Source: Flavobacterium omnivorum (GTDB lineage: Bacteria > Bacteroidota > Bacteroidia > Flavobacteriales > Flavobacteriaceae). Taken from it: a DNA stretch of 64,000 nucleotides. This document shows positions 35,502 through 45,637 of the stretch, piece after piece (positions within the stretch are counted from its first letter, which is position 1; each line of letters begins with the position of its first letter). A program made the translations under genes and the position numbers. Location of the stretch: positions 1-64,000 of the forward strand of contig NZ_FNDB01000015.1 in the NCBI RefSeq assembly GCF_900099915.1, given 5' to 3'. The notes below the pieces were generated by a model. The model did not search any database and had not been told where the DNA came from. It saw nothing but the letters and a program-made list of their open reading frames with translations.

Positions 35502-37121
35502 TTATATGGTGTACATTTTAGCTCTTAATTCCTGAACACCTTCGTTATCCAAGTATTCATCGAACGTCATATATCTATCAATAGCGCCATTTGGTGTTAA
35601 TTCAACAACTCTATTTCCAACGGTTTGAGCAAATTCATGATCGTGTGTGGTAAAAATAACAGAACCTTTATAGTTTTTTAATGAGTTATTAAAAGCTGTA
35701 ATCGATTCCAAATCCAAGTGATTGGTAGGTTCGTCAAGCATTAAAACATTAGCTCTTTCCATCATCATTCGGGACAACATGCAACGCACTTTTTCTCCTC
35801 CGGATAATACTCTACAGGTTTTTAACGCTTCTTCTCCCGAGAAAATCATTTTCCCAAGGAAACTACGAATGTTTACCTCATCGCGTTCCTCCTCGGTTTT
35901 TACCCATTGACGCAACCAATCTACAAGAGAATAATCACTTTCGAAAAAGGAATGATTATCACCTGGCAAATAGGCTTGATTAGTTGTAACTCCCCAATCA
36001 AAAGTTCCTAAATCTGCGGGTTGATTTGCGTTTAATATTTCATAAAATGCAGTTGTTGCACGGGAATCTTTCGAGAAAAGAACGATTTTATCGCCTTTTG
36101 CCATATTCAAATCTACTCCTTTGAACAAAATTTCTCCATCGATGGAAGCGCTTAAATTTTGCACATTCAAAATTTGATCTCCTGCTTCACGTTCTTGATC
36201 AAAAATAATTGCCGGGTAACGACGACTTGATGGCTTTATCTCGGAAATATTCAATTTGCTAATCATTTTTTTACGCGAAGTAGCTTGTTTTGATTTGGCT
36301 ACATTCGCACTAAAACGACGAATAAATTCTTCTAATTCCTGTTTCTTTTCTTCTGCTTTTTTGTTTTGTTGTGCGCGCTGTTTTGCTGCTAATTGGCTTG
36401 ATTCATACCAGAAAGTATAATTTCCGGAATAATGATTTATTTTGCTGAAATCAATATCCGAAATATGCGTACAAACAGAATCCAAAAAGTGTCTGTCGTG
36501 AGAAACTACGATAACTGTATTTTCATAGTTGGCTAAGAAATTTTCTAACCAAGCAATAGTTTCAAAATCCAGATCATTGGTAGGCTCATCCATAATAAGT
36601 AAATCCGGATTTCCAAAAAGCGCCTGTGCCAAAAGGACACGAACCTTTATTTTCCCTTCAAGATCTCCCATTAAAGTGTAATGATGCTCCTCAGTAATTC
36701 CAAGATTGGACAACATCGATGCCGCATCAGAATCTGCATTCCAACCATTCATTTCTTCAAATTGCACTTGCAATTCCCCTATTCTGTCTGCATTTGAATC
36801 GTTGTAATCTAAATACAAAGCGTCCATTTCTTTTTTGATCGCATAAAGAGTTTTATTCCCCATCATAACAGTCTCCAATACGGTGCTTTCGTCAAACATA
36901 TTGTGGTTTTGGTTTAAAACCGACATACGTTTTCCTGGTTCCAAATGAATATTTCCCGAAGTTGGGTCCATTTCACCTGCAATTATTTTAAGAAAAGTAG
37001 ATTTTCCAGCGCCATTGGCTCCGATAACTCCATAAATATTGCCGTGTGTGAAGGTCGTATTTACTTCGTCAAACAAAATTCGTTTGCCAAACTGAACTGA
37101 TAAATTATTTACTGTTAACAT
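35502..37121 (-). CDS. ABC-F family ATPase (YbiT-like), one ATP site degenerate
   Basis: Soluble twin-ATPase protein of 539 residues, a ribosome-associated translation factor class. The first domain (1-~250) has Walker A GANGAGKST, Walker B LLIMDEPTNDLD and a poor signature (LMGDLEGKIKVR in place of LSGGQ). The ABC-F linker (about 245-310, charged) follows. The second domain (~320-539) has signature VLSGGEKVR and Walker B VLMLDEPTNHLD, but its Walker A is FSKDSRATT, without the GxxGxGKS/T loop. Composite site 1 (Walker A of domain 1 plus signature of domain 2) is therefore intact, while site 2 has lost both its parts. Whole length and order match YbiT-like proteins. Confidence 0.93.
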   Translation of the reverse strand: MLTVNNLSVQFGKRILFDEVNTTFTHGNIYGVIGANGAGKSTFLKIIAGEMDPTSGNIHLEPGKRMSVLNQNHNMFDESTVLETVMMGNKTLYAIKKEMDALYLDYNDSNADRIGELQVQFEEMNGWNADSDAASMLSNLGITEEHHYTLMGDLEGKIKVRVLLAQALFGNPDLLIMDEPTNDLDFETIAWLENFLANYENTVIVVSHDRHFLDSVCTHISDIDFSKINHYSGNYTFWYESSQLAAKQRAQQNKKAEEKKQELEEFIRRFSANVAKSKQATSRKKMISKLNISEIKPSSRRYPAIIFDQEREAGDQILNVQNLSASIDGEILFKGVDLNMAKGDKIVLFSKDSRATTAFYEILNANQPADLGTFDWGVTTNQAYLPGDNHSFFESDYSLVDWLRQWVKTEEERDEVNIRSFLGKMIFSGEEALKTCRVLSGGEKVRCMLSRMMMERANVLMLDEPTNHLDLESITAFNNSLKNYKGSVIFTTHDHEFAQTVGNRVVELTPNGAIDRYMTFDEYLDNEGVQELRAKMYTI

Positions 37122-37235
37122 GAATGTTTATTTTATAAAATTTTTGCAAAAATACGAAAAAAATACCGATTTACTGAATTCCAAAAATACATTTTGAGCA
37201 GTGAAATTTACTCTCGTTTATAGTGATTTAAAAAA

Positions 37236-37265
37236 AATTCCTGTTCGTCGCGACGAACAGGAATT
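37236..37265 (-). terminator. 30-bp perfect palindrome, terminator for the hexosaminidase operon
   Basis: AATTCCTGTTCGTCG (37236-37250) is directly followed by its perfect reverse complement (37251-37265), without a loop. On the minus strand it is followed by a T-run, about 30 bases past the hexosaminidase stop. It suits a terminator for the minus-strand amino-sugar genes. Confidence 0.85.
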
Positions 37266-37298
37266 CAAATATCTTATTTCAGAAAGCCTGCGTTAACT

Positions 37299-39335
37299 TT
37301 ATTGTATGTCTACTAACTTTTTCAGGCTCGTGTAAACAGCTAATTCGACATCGGCAGGACTTCTGGTATTGCATTTTTCTAATAAATCCTTCATTAAAGT
37401 TGGATTTACTTTCTTCTTTTTATCCATTTCACTTAAAAGCTGCTCTGCTAAATCACTCAAAATTTGAGACAAAGGCAAAAGGGGCTGTACAAGAGGAGCA
37501 TTGGTACTTAAAGCAATCAAATCATTATTCATAACAACCCATTTCTTAAAAAAGTTAGTCACAGCTTTACTATTAGCAACGGTTTTATTGTCTAGATAGG
37601 TATTTACTGCTTCGTTAAAATCCAAAGCCTGAGCCGCATCGGCATTACAAGCATCCGCAAATAAGGTTAACGGAGAATGCATGCGATATTTCTTTCCGCC
37701 TCCATTGCGCTTGTAATTTTTCAGTGGCTCACATAGGTTCGAAAAATCATTTAATGCTCGCGTATCTTGATTGTTGCTGATGTTTCTCAAAATCACTTCT
37801 TTGTTTCTAATGTGCGTAATTCCGAGTTCTTCTAATCGAAAAGAAATAGTTTTCAACCTTTTGCGCAAACGGTTAATATCATTTACTTCGGCGTTAGACC
37901 ATAATCGCTCGGCTATTGCGGCGGTTCTTGGCCAAATTCTCGAATCAATATTTAATGGCGTTACGAGTTCGCTCCACATCGCTGCTTCTCCTCCTAAAAC
38001 TCTTGCTTTTTCTTCCGGACTAAGAATGATTTTTTTGGGTAAGGGATCATTTAAATAATGACTTTCTAAACCCAGCATCAAATCAATATAATACCCATTA
38101 GACAAAACGGTATTGTAACCGCTTTTTGCAGCTTTGATCAAAGCTCCACCAGCTTCTTGACCTTCATTCGTTCCTCTCCAAGCATGAATTATGGCATCTT
38201 TGGACATATTTTCAGTCATTATTTCTTCCCAACCCATCAATTTTTTATTGTGTATTTTGAGAATTGGAATCAACTTCATATTAAAATAAGTCTGTAAATC
38301 ATGGTTGTTCATTAAATTATTATCCTGTTTGAATTTTTGAATTGCGGGATTGGCATTCCATTCTTTTCCATTGTTTTCGTCACCACCAATATGAAAATAA
38401 CTGCTCGGAAATAACGGACAAACCTCATCAAAAATTGAGCTTAAAATTTCATACGTTTTTGGGTTTGTTGGATCTAAAGTCGCGTTGAAAATTCCTGAAT
38501 TTCTTTGTATTTCGTACGTAATTTTCCCTTCGCCTACTTTACTTCCTATTTCTGGATAAGCAGTCAACAATGCCGAAGCATGTCCAGGAACATCAATTTC
38601 GGGAATAACTAAAATCCCTCTTTCATCAGCATATTGTACAATATTTTTGATTTCTTTCTGAGTATAAAAATTACCATCTGAGGCTAATTCTGTTAATTTT
38701 GGATGATTTTTTAATTGAATTCTCCATCCTTGATCATCGGCTAAATGCCAATGAAAAACATTCATTTTCATGGAAGCCATGGCGTCAAGATTTCTTTTGA
38801 TAACATCTACCGGCTGAAAATGTCGTGCCGCATCAATCATCAAGCCTCTCCAGGTAAAACGCGGCGAATCCGTAATTTCAACAACCGGGAAGAAATACGA
38901 AGTACTATTATTTTGCAGCAATTGCAATAAAGTCTCTAAACCATGCAGCGCTCCTAAATCATTGGTTGCATTAATGATTATTTTATTCGAGGCAATTATA
39001 AGTTGATAACTTTCGTCCTCATTAATTTCTATTTTTCCATTGCGAGTACAATTTATTTGTAATTCGGCTTCCGGTTTTTCGTTGATCTTCGTCAAAAAAC
39101 TCTGCTCCAGAAACAATCCTGTTCTGCCGTCCAATCGTCGTACGAAGTTGGTTGCGCCTATAAAAATTCGGTCATTTGGATTCCCGGTAATATTCACTTT
39201 AAAATTTTTGCTTAAAGCAAAAGTACCTTCGAACAACTTTATCTTTTGCGGCCAAGGCATCAGGTTTAATTGCTCAGAAGCAATTTGAGCATTCGAAACA
39301 AAAGTTCCAAATAATAGTATTAAAAAGTATTTCAT
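37299..39335 (-). CDS. Beta-N-acetylhexosaminidase, glycoside hydrolase family 20
   Basis: Removes terminal N-acetylhexosamine (GlcNAc or GalNAc) from glycans, probably in the periplasm. Start at 39335 (MKYFLILLFGTFVSNAQ) gives a clear signal peptide and 678 residues. An upstream ATG at 39479 lies inside the neighbouring gene and gives a poor N-terminus. An N-terminal alpha/beta domain (to about 150) is followed by a TIM barrel with WRGLMIDAARHF, KMNVFHWHLADDQGWRIQ, IPEIDVPGHA, the catalytic Asp-Glu pair in FHIGGDENNGKEW, and WEEIM. A C-terminal helical tail completes it. It is downstream of the NagB-like gene on the same strand (23-base gap), consistent with one operon for GlcNAc use. Confidence 0.93.
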   Translation of the reverse strand: MKYFLILLFGTFVSNAQIASEQLNLMPWPQKIKLFEGTFALSKNFKVNITGNPNDRIFIGATNFVRRLDGRTGLFLEQSFLTKINEKPEAELQINCTRNGKIEINEDESYQLIIASNKIIINATNDLGALHGLETLLQLLQNNSTSYFFPVVEITDSPRFTWRGLMIDAARHFQPVDVIKRNLDAMASMKMNVFHWHLADDQGWRIQLKNHPKLTELASDGNFYTQKEIKNIVQYADERGILVIPEIDVPGHASALLTAYPEIGSKVGEGKITYEIQRNSGIFNATLDPTNPKTYEILSSIFDEVCPLFPSSYFHIGGDENNGKEWNANPAIQKFKQDNNLMNNHDLQTYFNMKLIPILKIHNKKLMGWEEIMTENMSKDAIIHAWRGTNEGQEAGGALIKAAKSGYNTVLSNGYYIDLMLGLESHYLNDPLPKKIILSPEEKARVLGGEAAMWSELVTPLNIDSRIWPRTAAIAERLWSNAEVNDINRLRKRLKTISFRLEELGITHIRNKEVILRNISNNQDTRALNDFSNLCEPLKNYKRNGGGKKYRMHSPLTLFADACNADAAQALDFNEAVNTYLDNKTVANSKAVTNFFKKWVVMNNDLIALSTNAPLVQPLLPLSQILSDLAEQLLSEMDKKKKVNPTLMKDLLEKCNTRSPADVELAVYTSLKKLVDIQ

Positions 39336-39357
39336 AGTTTTAGGTATCCAATATATT

Positions 39358-41294
39358 TTAATAGTCAAAACGTTTAAAAGCTTCGATGGCTTCATATTCA
39401 GCCAATCCCAAATCATCATACAATTTTGCCGTATGTTTGTTTCGGTCTTCGGCACGCACCCAAAATTCTCTGGAATCATTGCCTTGAAACATCACGCGGT
39501 CTTTTTGTGATTGATGGTATAAAATAGCGTGTCTTTTTAGCATTACTTCCTCTGGACTTAACGGAACAGCCATATCGATTTCATGAATTTCCCACTCATG
39601 CCATGCGCCTCGATAGAGCCACAACCAACAGTCTTTCATAAATGGTTCGGGTTTCAAAGCTCCCATTGCAGCAAAAATAGCATTAAGGCAAACTTCATGT
39701 GTTCCGTGCGGATCTGCAAGATCGCCGGCTGCAAAAACCTGATGCGGTTTTATTTTTTCAATAATCGCTTTTACAATTGCAATATCTTTGTCATGTATTG
39801 GGTTTTTCTTAATTAGTCCCGTTTCATAAAAAGGCAGATCTAGGAAATGAATATTCGCTTCTTTTAATCCAATATACCGCACTGCCGCATACGATTCTCT
39901 TCGTCTAATAAGTCCTTTTAGTTTCAGAACTTCGAGAGAATCCATTTGGTTTTCTGACTTGTTGTTCAAGAAATCAATAACCGATTGAAAATCTATTTTT
40001 GTTACATCATTTTCCACAAAATCAATACAAACCTCCGCAAATTTCAACGCTTCTTCATCCGTAACCGCTATATTTCCTGAAGTTTGATACACGACATGGA
40101 TATCGTGTCCTTGTCGTATCAATTTAGAGAAAGTCCCTCCCATCGAAATCACATCATCATCCGGATGCGGACTAAAAAGGATAATTCGTTTTTTTGCGGG
40201 ATTCGCTCTTTCAGGTCTGTTAATATCATCCGTATTGGGCTTTCCTCCTGGCCATCCTGTTATGGTATGCTGCAATACATTGAACATATTGATGTTCAAA
40301 TCATAAGCAGAACCTTCTAAAGCCAGTAAATCTGACATCCCGTTATTGTTATAATCCCTATCGGTTAATTTTAGAATGGAGCGATTTGTTTTTAAACACA
40401 ACCAAACAATCGCTTTACATTTAAGTTCCAATGTCCAATTACAATCTTGAACAAGCCATGGTGTTTTGAATCGGGTTAGTTCCGAAGCCGCCGATTGGTC
40501 TAAAACAAAAGTGGTATTATCATGATTCTGCAAAAAGGTTGCTGGGATTTCGGGGCTGATATCACCTTGAATAGTACTTTTTATCACATCGGCTTTATTT
40601 TGGCCCCAAGCCATCAAAATAATTCTTTTTGATTTAAGAATAGTCGAAACGCCCATCGTAATGGCTCTTTTTGAAACGTTTTCAATACCATTAAAATCAG
40701 AAGAAGCGTCGACTCGAGTAATGTAATCCAGAGTGATTATTCGAGTTCCAGAATTGATGTGAGAACCCGGTTCATTAAACCCCACATGGCCAGTACGACC
40801 AATTCCTAACAATTGAAAATCAAGTCCGCCAGCATTTATTATTTTATTTTCGTAAGCAATACAATATTGCTTGAGCGCATCAATAGGAATTGTTCCGTCA
40901 GGAATATTAATATTTTCCGGTTTAATATCAATGTGATTGAACAAATGCTCGTGCATGAAATAATGATAGCTATGATTATTCTCTTTCTTCATTGGATAGT
41001 ATTCATCCAAATTAAAAGTAACTACGTTACTAAAACTGAGACCATCTTCTTTATGCATCCGAACCAATTCTTCGTACACTTTTATAGGCGACGAACCTGT
41101 TGCCAAACCCAGGATAAATATTTGTTTTCGGCTTGCTTGGATACAATTAATTGTGCTATTTCCTGGGCAACTATCAAAGACGCTTCCGAAGCATTTTTGA
41201 AAATTTTATTATGAATTTTTTCAAATCGTGTTTCCTCAAATTTACCGATACTTTCATAACTAATATCTGTTTTTCCTTCTGAAGTACTTTTCAT
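39358..41294 (-). pseudogene. nagB: Glucosamine-6-phosphate deaminase with C-terminal PIG-L domain, frame disrupted
   Basis: The protein is continuous in content but split in frame. Codons from 41294 read MKSTSEGKTDISYESIGKFEETRFEKIHNKIFKNASEASLIVAQEIAQLIVSKQAENKYLS, then lose frame. From about 41105 the other frame continues ATGSSPIKVYEELVRMHKEDGLSFSNVVTFNLDEYYPMKKENNHSYHYFMHEHLF. One missing base near 41100-41115 (TCCTGGGTTTGG) explains it. The deaminase domain (about 1-330) has GRTGHVGFNEPGS and the Asp in NLDEYY. The PIG-L/LmbE deacetylase-like domain (about 390-600) has FSPHPDDDVISMGGT and LADPHGTHEVC. In Bacteroidetes this fused form is normal (about 640 residues). Either the gene is broken in this strain or the base is an assembly error; everything else looks intact. 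Confidence 0.85.
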
Positions 41295-41645
41295 ATTGTT
41301 TTTTTTTTACTGATTTATAAAGATAGTTTTTTTTAAAAGAGCAAGGAAAATAAAAAATAACAGAAATCGAATTACTGAAATTACCAATTAGAATTATTAA
41401 ATAATGTAAATCTTAGACTATTTCTATCGATAAAGAATATTCTAAACCAAATTTCTAATTTGTCGTTGTTTTAGAATTAGCAAAAATTTTGAAAAAAAAG
41501 CAGGTATTTCCAACAAAAATTGGTTATTCAATAATTCTAACAATATTTATTCTGAATTATTTTTTTTTGATTTACTTAACAAATATATTTACGGTCTTAC
41601 AGTTATAAAAAGTATTTAACACTAATCATTAACCAATGTATACTT

Positions 41646-43322
41646 ATGAATTCAGAACAAACAAAGTCTAACAATTCCGCGCTTTATACGCTCATAACCG
41701 TATTTTTCTTTTGGGGTTTTATTGGAGCGTCAAACGGGATTTTTATTCCATTTTGCAAAGCTAAATTTGGCTTAGATCAATTTCAAAGTCAACTAATCGA
41801 TTTTGCTTTTTATGGTGCTTATTACATCGGTGCTTTATTGCTTTTCATTTTTAGCAGTATTGCCAAAAAAGATATTCTTAACGGTTGGGGATTCAAAAAA
41901 GGAATTATTTACGGATTATTGGTCAGTACATTTGGAGCTGTACTAATGATAATTGCAGTAACACAAGGAAGTTATTTGTTTATTCTAGGCGCATTATTTA
42001 TTGTTGCACTTGGTTTTTCACTACAACAAACATCGGCTCAGCCTTTTGCAGCCTCTCTTGGTGAACCACATTCTGCATCTAGCAGATTGAATCTTGCAGG
42101 AGGAATCAATTCTTTGGGAACCACGATTGGCCCGATCGTAGTTTCTATTGCTTTATTTGGAGCAATACCTTTAATTGAAGTAGATGATGAATTCATTAAA
42201 AAGTTTGCACAAAAAGCAGATTCTCTAGATTCAATGATTACGCTGTACATTGCAGTTGGTGCACTTTTTTTATTGGCAGCAGCCTTGTTCCATTTTTCAA
42301 AAAAATTACCGGCTGGAAAAAGTGATTCTTCTTTTGAAACGGCTAACAAAGCAATGCAAACCTTAATTGCAATCACTGTAATTTTGGTTGCCATTTTTGC
42401 TTATATCTTTTCTCGTTATGAAGATGCTGAATTTATCACTCGTTTTATTGAGAATAAAGAAAAAGATTATTTAGGATTAGGCCTAACAGTTTCTACACTT
42501 TTGGTAGTTGTTATTGGATTGTTTTTCGCCAATACAACTGCTCAAAAAAATCCTGAAGGATGGGGAGCAATGAAATACCCACAATTAGTTTTGGGAATGT
42601 TAGCCCTTTTCGCTTACGTAGGTGTCGAAGTAACCATTGGAAGTAACCTTGGTGAATTATTGGTGACCGCTGATTTTGGTTCTATAGCTGGACCTGCTTT
42701 AGCACCCTATATGTCTATGTATTGGGGAAGTTTAATGATTGGACGTTGGGCAGGAGCTATTACGGTTTTCAACCCATCATCACAATTAAAGAAAATTTTA
42801 CTTATTGTTGTTCCTTATATCGCATTTGGAGTAGTTTTAGCTGCAAACGCTATTTCTGGACAAGATGTAACGCCTTTATATGCTTACGCATTTGTAATTT
42901 TGTTCCAAATCGCAGGTTTCTTTTTAGGAAAAGACCAACCTTCAAGAACCTTAATGATTTTTGGTTTAATGGGAATGACAGCTATGCTTATTGGTTTATT
43001 CACTACTGGAACCATTGCAATTTTTGCTTTTATGAGCGGTGGTTTATTCTTAAGTATCATGTGGCCATCTATCTTCTCCTTAGCCATTGCAGGTTTAGGG
43101 AAATACACGTCTCAAGGTTCTGCCTTCTTGGTAATGATGATCCTTGGTGGTGGAATTATCCCGCCATTACAAGGTAAATTAGCGGACATAATCGGAATTC
43201 ATACGTCTTACTTCATTCCTGTTTTATGTTTCGCTTTCATCGCATTCTACGGATGGAAAGTTATCGGGATTTTAGAAAAACAAGGAATCGGAAAAGAAAT
43301 AGAAGTGGGTGGAGCGCACTAA
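41646..43322 (+). CDS. FHS/MFS-family sugar transporter (FucP/NagP-like)
   Basis: 558-residue inner-membrane transporter with 12 or more hydrophobic segments. The N-terminus [57 protein letters not shown] matches the fucose/glucose-galactose:H+ symporter family (FFFWGF motif, GAYYIG). A 42-residue insert lies between the middle helices (about 260-300). The divergent neighbours on the minus strand are NagB-like and hexosaminidase genes, so GlcNAc or a related amino sugar is a likely substrate, but sugar choice cannot be read from sequence. The 351 bases upstream (41295-41645) contain only AT-rich control sequence; no operator was identified. Confidence 0.88.
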   Translation: MNSEQTKSNNSALYTLITVFFFWGFIGASNGIFIPFCKAKFGLDQFQSQLIDFAFYGAYYIGALLLFIFSSIAKKDILNGWGFKKGIIYGLLVSTFGAVLMIIAVTQGSYLFILGALFIVALGFSLQQTSAQPFAASLGEPHSASSRLNLAGGINSLGTTIGPIVVSIALFGAIPLIEVDDEFIKKFAQKADSLDSMITLYIAVGALFLLAAALFHFSKKLPAGKSDSSFETANKAMQTLIAITVILVAIFAYIFSRYEDAEFITRFIENKEKDYLGLGLTVSTLLVVVIGLFFANTTAQKNPEGWGAMKYPQLVLGMLALFAYVGVEVTIGSNLGELLVTADFGSIAGPALAPYMSMYWGSLMIGRWAGAITVFNPSSQLKKILLIVVPYIAFGVVLAANAISGQDVTPLYAYAFVILFQIAGFFLGKDQPSRTLMIFGLMGMTAMLIGLFTTGTIAIFAFMSGGLFLSIMWPSIFSLAIAGLGKYTSQGSAFLVMMILGGGIIPPLQGKLADIIGIHTSYFIPVLCFAFIAFYGWKVIGILEKQGIGKEIEVGGAH

Positions 43323-43355
43323 TTTCAACACATAATAACCAAAACCAAACCAACA

Positions 43356-43392
43356 AAAAACTCCCATTTTGCTTAGCATAATGGGAGTTTTT
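43356..43392. terminator. Bidirectional terminator between the transporter and transaldolase genes
   Basis: AAAAACTCCCATT pairs with AATGGGAGTTTTT around a short loop (GCTTAGC); A-run and T-run on either side serve the convergent genes. Confidence 0.9.
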
Positions 43393-43473
43393 ATTTATAA
43401 CGATATCTCAAAATCAAAAATCGTTGCCCGAGCCTAAAAAGGTGAACTGGCGAAGCAATTTACAATCTTAAAT

Positions 43474-44130
43474 CTATTTATTTCCTTTTTCGAAATCAGC
43501 CACAAACTGCGCTAATCCAATATCAGTCAAAGGGTGTTTCAACAATCCGTAAATAGCTGAAAGTGGTCCAGTCATCACATCAGCACCAATTTTTGCACAG
43601 TTTACAATATGCATAGTGTGACGCACTGAAGCTGCAAGAATTTGAGTTTCGTACCCGTAATTATCATAAATCAATCTGATTTCTTCAATCAAAGCCAAAC
43701 CATCTGTAGATACATCATCCAAACGACCGATGAATGGAGAAACGTAAGTAGCTCCCGCTTTTGCAGCCAATAAAGCCTGTCCAGCAGAGAATACTAAAGT
43801 TACATTGGTCTTAATTCCTTTGTCCGAAAAGTATTTAGCAGCCATAACTCCTTCTTTAGTCATAGGCAATTTTACTACGATTTGCTCGTGTAAATCCGCT
43901 AATTCTTCGCCTTCTTTAATCATTCCGTCGTAATCCAAAGCATTAACTTCGGCACTTACATCACCATCAACTAGGTTACAAATGTCAACATAATGCTTCA
44001 AAATGCTGTTTTTACCTGTAATTCCCTCTTTAGCCATTAACGAAGGATTGGTTGTAACGCCATCCAAAACGCCTAATGCATGTGCTTCCTTAATCTGAGC
44101 TAAATTAGCCGTGTCAATAAAAAATTTCAT
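43474..44130 (-). CDS. tal: Transaldolase / fructose-6-phosphate aldolase-like (TalC type)
   Basis: 218-residue TIM-barrel aldolase. Small type of transaldolase (subfamily 3B) or fructose-6-phosphate aldolase. Motifs seen: [32 protein letters not shown], Schiff-base lysine in [55 protein letters not shown], and [31 protein letters not shown]. Transfers a dihydroxyacetone unit from sedoheptulose-7-phosphate or fructose-6-phosphate in the pentose-phosphate pathway; in Bacteroidetes most members of this type are annotated as transaldolase. Complete; single gene. Confidence 0.93.
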   Translation of the reverse strand: MKFFIDTANLAQIKEAHALGVLDGVTTNPSLMAKEGITGKNSILKHYVDICNLVDGDVSAEVNALDYDGMIKEGEELADLHEQIVVKLPMTKEGVMAAKYFSDKGIKTNVTLVFSAGQALLAAKAGATYVSPFIGRLDDVSTDGLALIEEIRLIYDNYGYETQILAASVRHTMHIVNCAKIGADVMTGPLSAIYGLLKHPLTDIGLAQFVADFEKGNK

Positions 44131-44813
44131 ATTATATATTTAATTGTGTGTTTCTAATTCTTTGGGCGTGATCCTTCGTAAAACTTCGGTTGGGACTTTA
44201 CGCAACAATCTTTTATTTTTTAAAGAAAAAATAAAAGGATTTTCACTGCAAATGAAATTCACTGAACTCCGATGAGGATAAACGATAAGCGAAGTAATCC
44301 CTCACGCAACCTAAAATACCTAACAGCTGCTGGTTGTACTATTTTTAATCTAAAATCTCACGCGAGTGTAAAATCAAAAATTGAGTACAAAATTACAACT
44401 TATAATATTTAAATTTTATTTTAATTCCTGTTATAACAGCATCTAGCGCCTTTTTTTTATTTGCGGTGTGTCTGTTGATTGACAAAAATATAAAACCTTA
44501 CAACGTGTATTAGCTCCTAAATTGCAAATATAAGGCTAAATATTTACAAAAAAGTTCCTATAATAAAAATCTTTATTGTCCTGTTCCATCCAGAATTAAA
44601 GAGCGTTAAGCATCTAAACCACCGTTAAATGATACTAAAAATAGTACTTGTATAAAAAATAAAGATGATACAATTTTCTCAACCCTACTTTACTTGATTT
44701 TGATGGTCTTACGGCTTTAAAGTTGGTATTGAATATAAAATTTCGTTTCGAAAACCACTTAAAAATTAACTACTTTTACGCTACCTTATATTAACCTTCA
44801 ATTTTATAATGCA
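44131..44813. other. Gene-free stretch with an intergenic stem-loop element
   Basis: 44160-44260 holds a repeat-like element: border words GGGCGTGATCC and AGGATTTTCACTGCA around a perfect-looking A/T stem (AATCTTTTATTTTTT at 44207-44221 with AAAAAATAAAAGGATT at 44226-44241). The same border words frame the element at 4065-4209. The remaining bases up to 44813 are AT-rich, and I recognise nothing in them. A promoter for the RsbQ-like operon must lie there. Confidence 0.5.
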
Positions 44814-45635
44814 ATGGATATACCCATGACTTCTATAATAAAAAGAAATAATGTGAAAATATTAGGCAAAGGCACTCAGCCTATGCTTTTTGCTCACGGT
44901 TATGGCTGCGACCAAAATATGTGGAGGTATATATACCCCGCTTTTGAAGAAGATTATAAAATTGTTTTATTTGACCATACTGGCGCAGGAAATTCCGATG
45001 AAAGCCAATACTCTTTTGAGAAATACAACACGTTGGAAGGATATTCTGAGGACCTCCTTGAAATATGTGAAGAACTCGATCTGCAAGATGTTATTCTTGT
45101 TGCCCACTCGGTGAGTTCCATGATTGGTGTTCTTGCAGCCATCAGGAATCCAGAAAGATTTTTAAAACTCATTCTTATAGGCCCATCCCCCCGCTATATA
45201 AATGATGAAGGCTATTTTGGGGGCTTCAACCATGAAGATATTGTGGAGCTAATGGAAGCGCTGGACAGCAACTATCTTGGCTGGTCAGCTCAAATGGCTC
45301 CTGTTATTATGGGAAATGGAGAACGTCCAGAACTAGGGGAAGAACTAACCAATAGCTTTTGCAGCACAAACCCTGTAATAGCAAAGCACTTTGCACAGGT
45401 CACTTTTTTATCTGACAATCGCATTGACCTTAATGCTGTCAAAGTGCCGGCTCTTGTTGTGCAATGTTCTCAAGATATCATTGCGCCTAAAGAAGTGGGT
45501 GAATACGTGCATAAAAATTTACAAAATAGCAGCTTTCGTTTATTAAATGCAACAGGGCATTGTCCTAATTTAAGTGCTCCAGACGAAACTATAAAGGTGA
45601 TGAAAGAATTTCTGGTTCAATCTTCAAATCCATAA
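44814..45635 (+). CDS. RsbQ-like alpha/beta hydrolase
   Basis: 273 residues with the alpha/beta-hydrolase fold. Oxyanion region AHGYGCDQNMWRYIYP, nucleophile in VAHSVSSMIGV, catalytic Asp in CSQDIIAP and His in ATGHCPNLSAPDE. These words (HGYGCDQNMWR, AHSVSSMIG) match RsbQ of Bacillus, the partner of the PAS-domain phosphatase RsbP, and the related plant receptors KAI2/D14. RsbQ is thought to supply or hydrolyse a small ligand for the PAS domain. Here the next gene, 2 bases on, encodes a PAS histidine kinase, so an energy- or ligand-sensing pair is plausible. MTS at residue 5 is an alternative start. Confidence 0.93.
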   Translation: MDIPMTSIIKRNNVKILGKGTQPMLFAHGYGCDQNMWRYIYPAFEEDYKIVLFDHTGAGNSDESQYSFEKYNTLEGYSEDLLEICEELDLQDVILVAHSVSSMIGVLAAIRNPERFLKLILIGPSPRYINDEGYFGGFNHEDIVELMEALDSNYLGWSAQMAPVIMGNGERPELGEELTNSFCSTNPVIAKHFAQVTFLSDNRIDLNAVKVPALVVQCSQDIIAPKEVGEYVHKNLQNSSFRLLNATGHCPNLSAPDETIKVMKEFLVQSSNP

Positions 45636-45637
45636 AT

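Noticed and set aside
35346..35528. Small gene after tamL
   Set aside because: The frame spans the bidirectional terminator and has no plausible start or conserved pattern.
36300..37121. Antibiotic-resistance ABC-F protein
   Set aside because: The order of motifs and length fit the housekeeping YbiT-like group; no long interdomain arm typical of resistance factors is visible.
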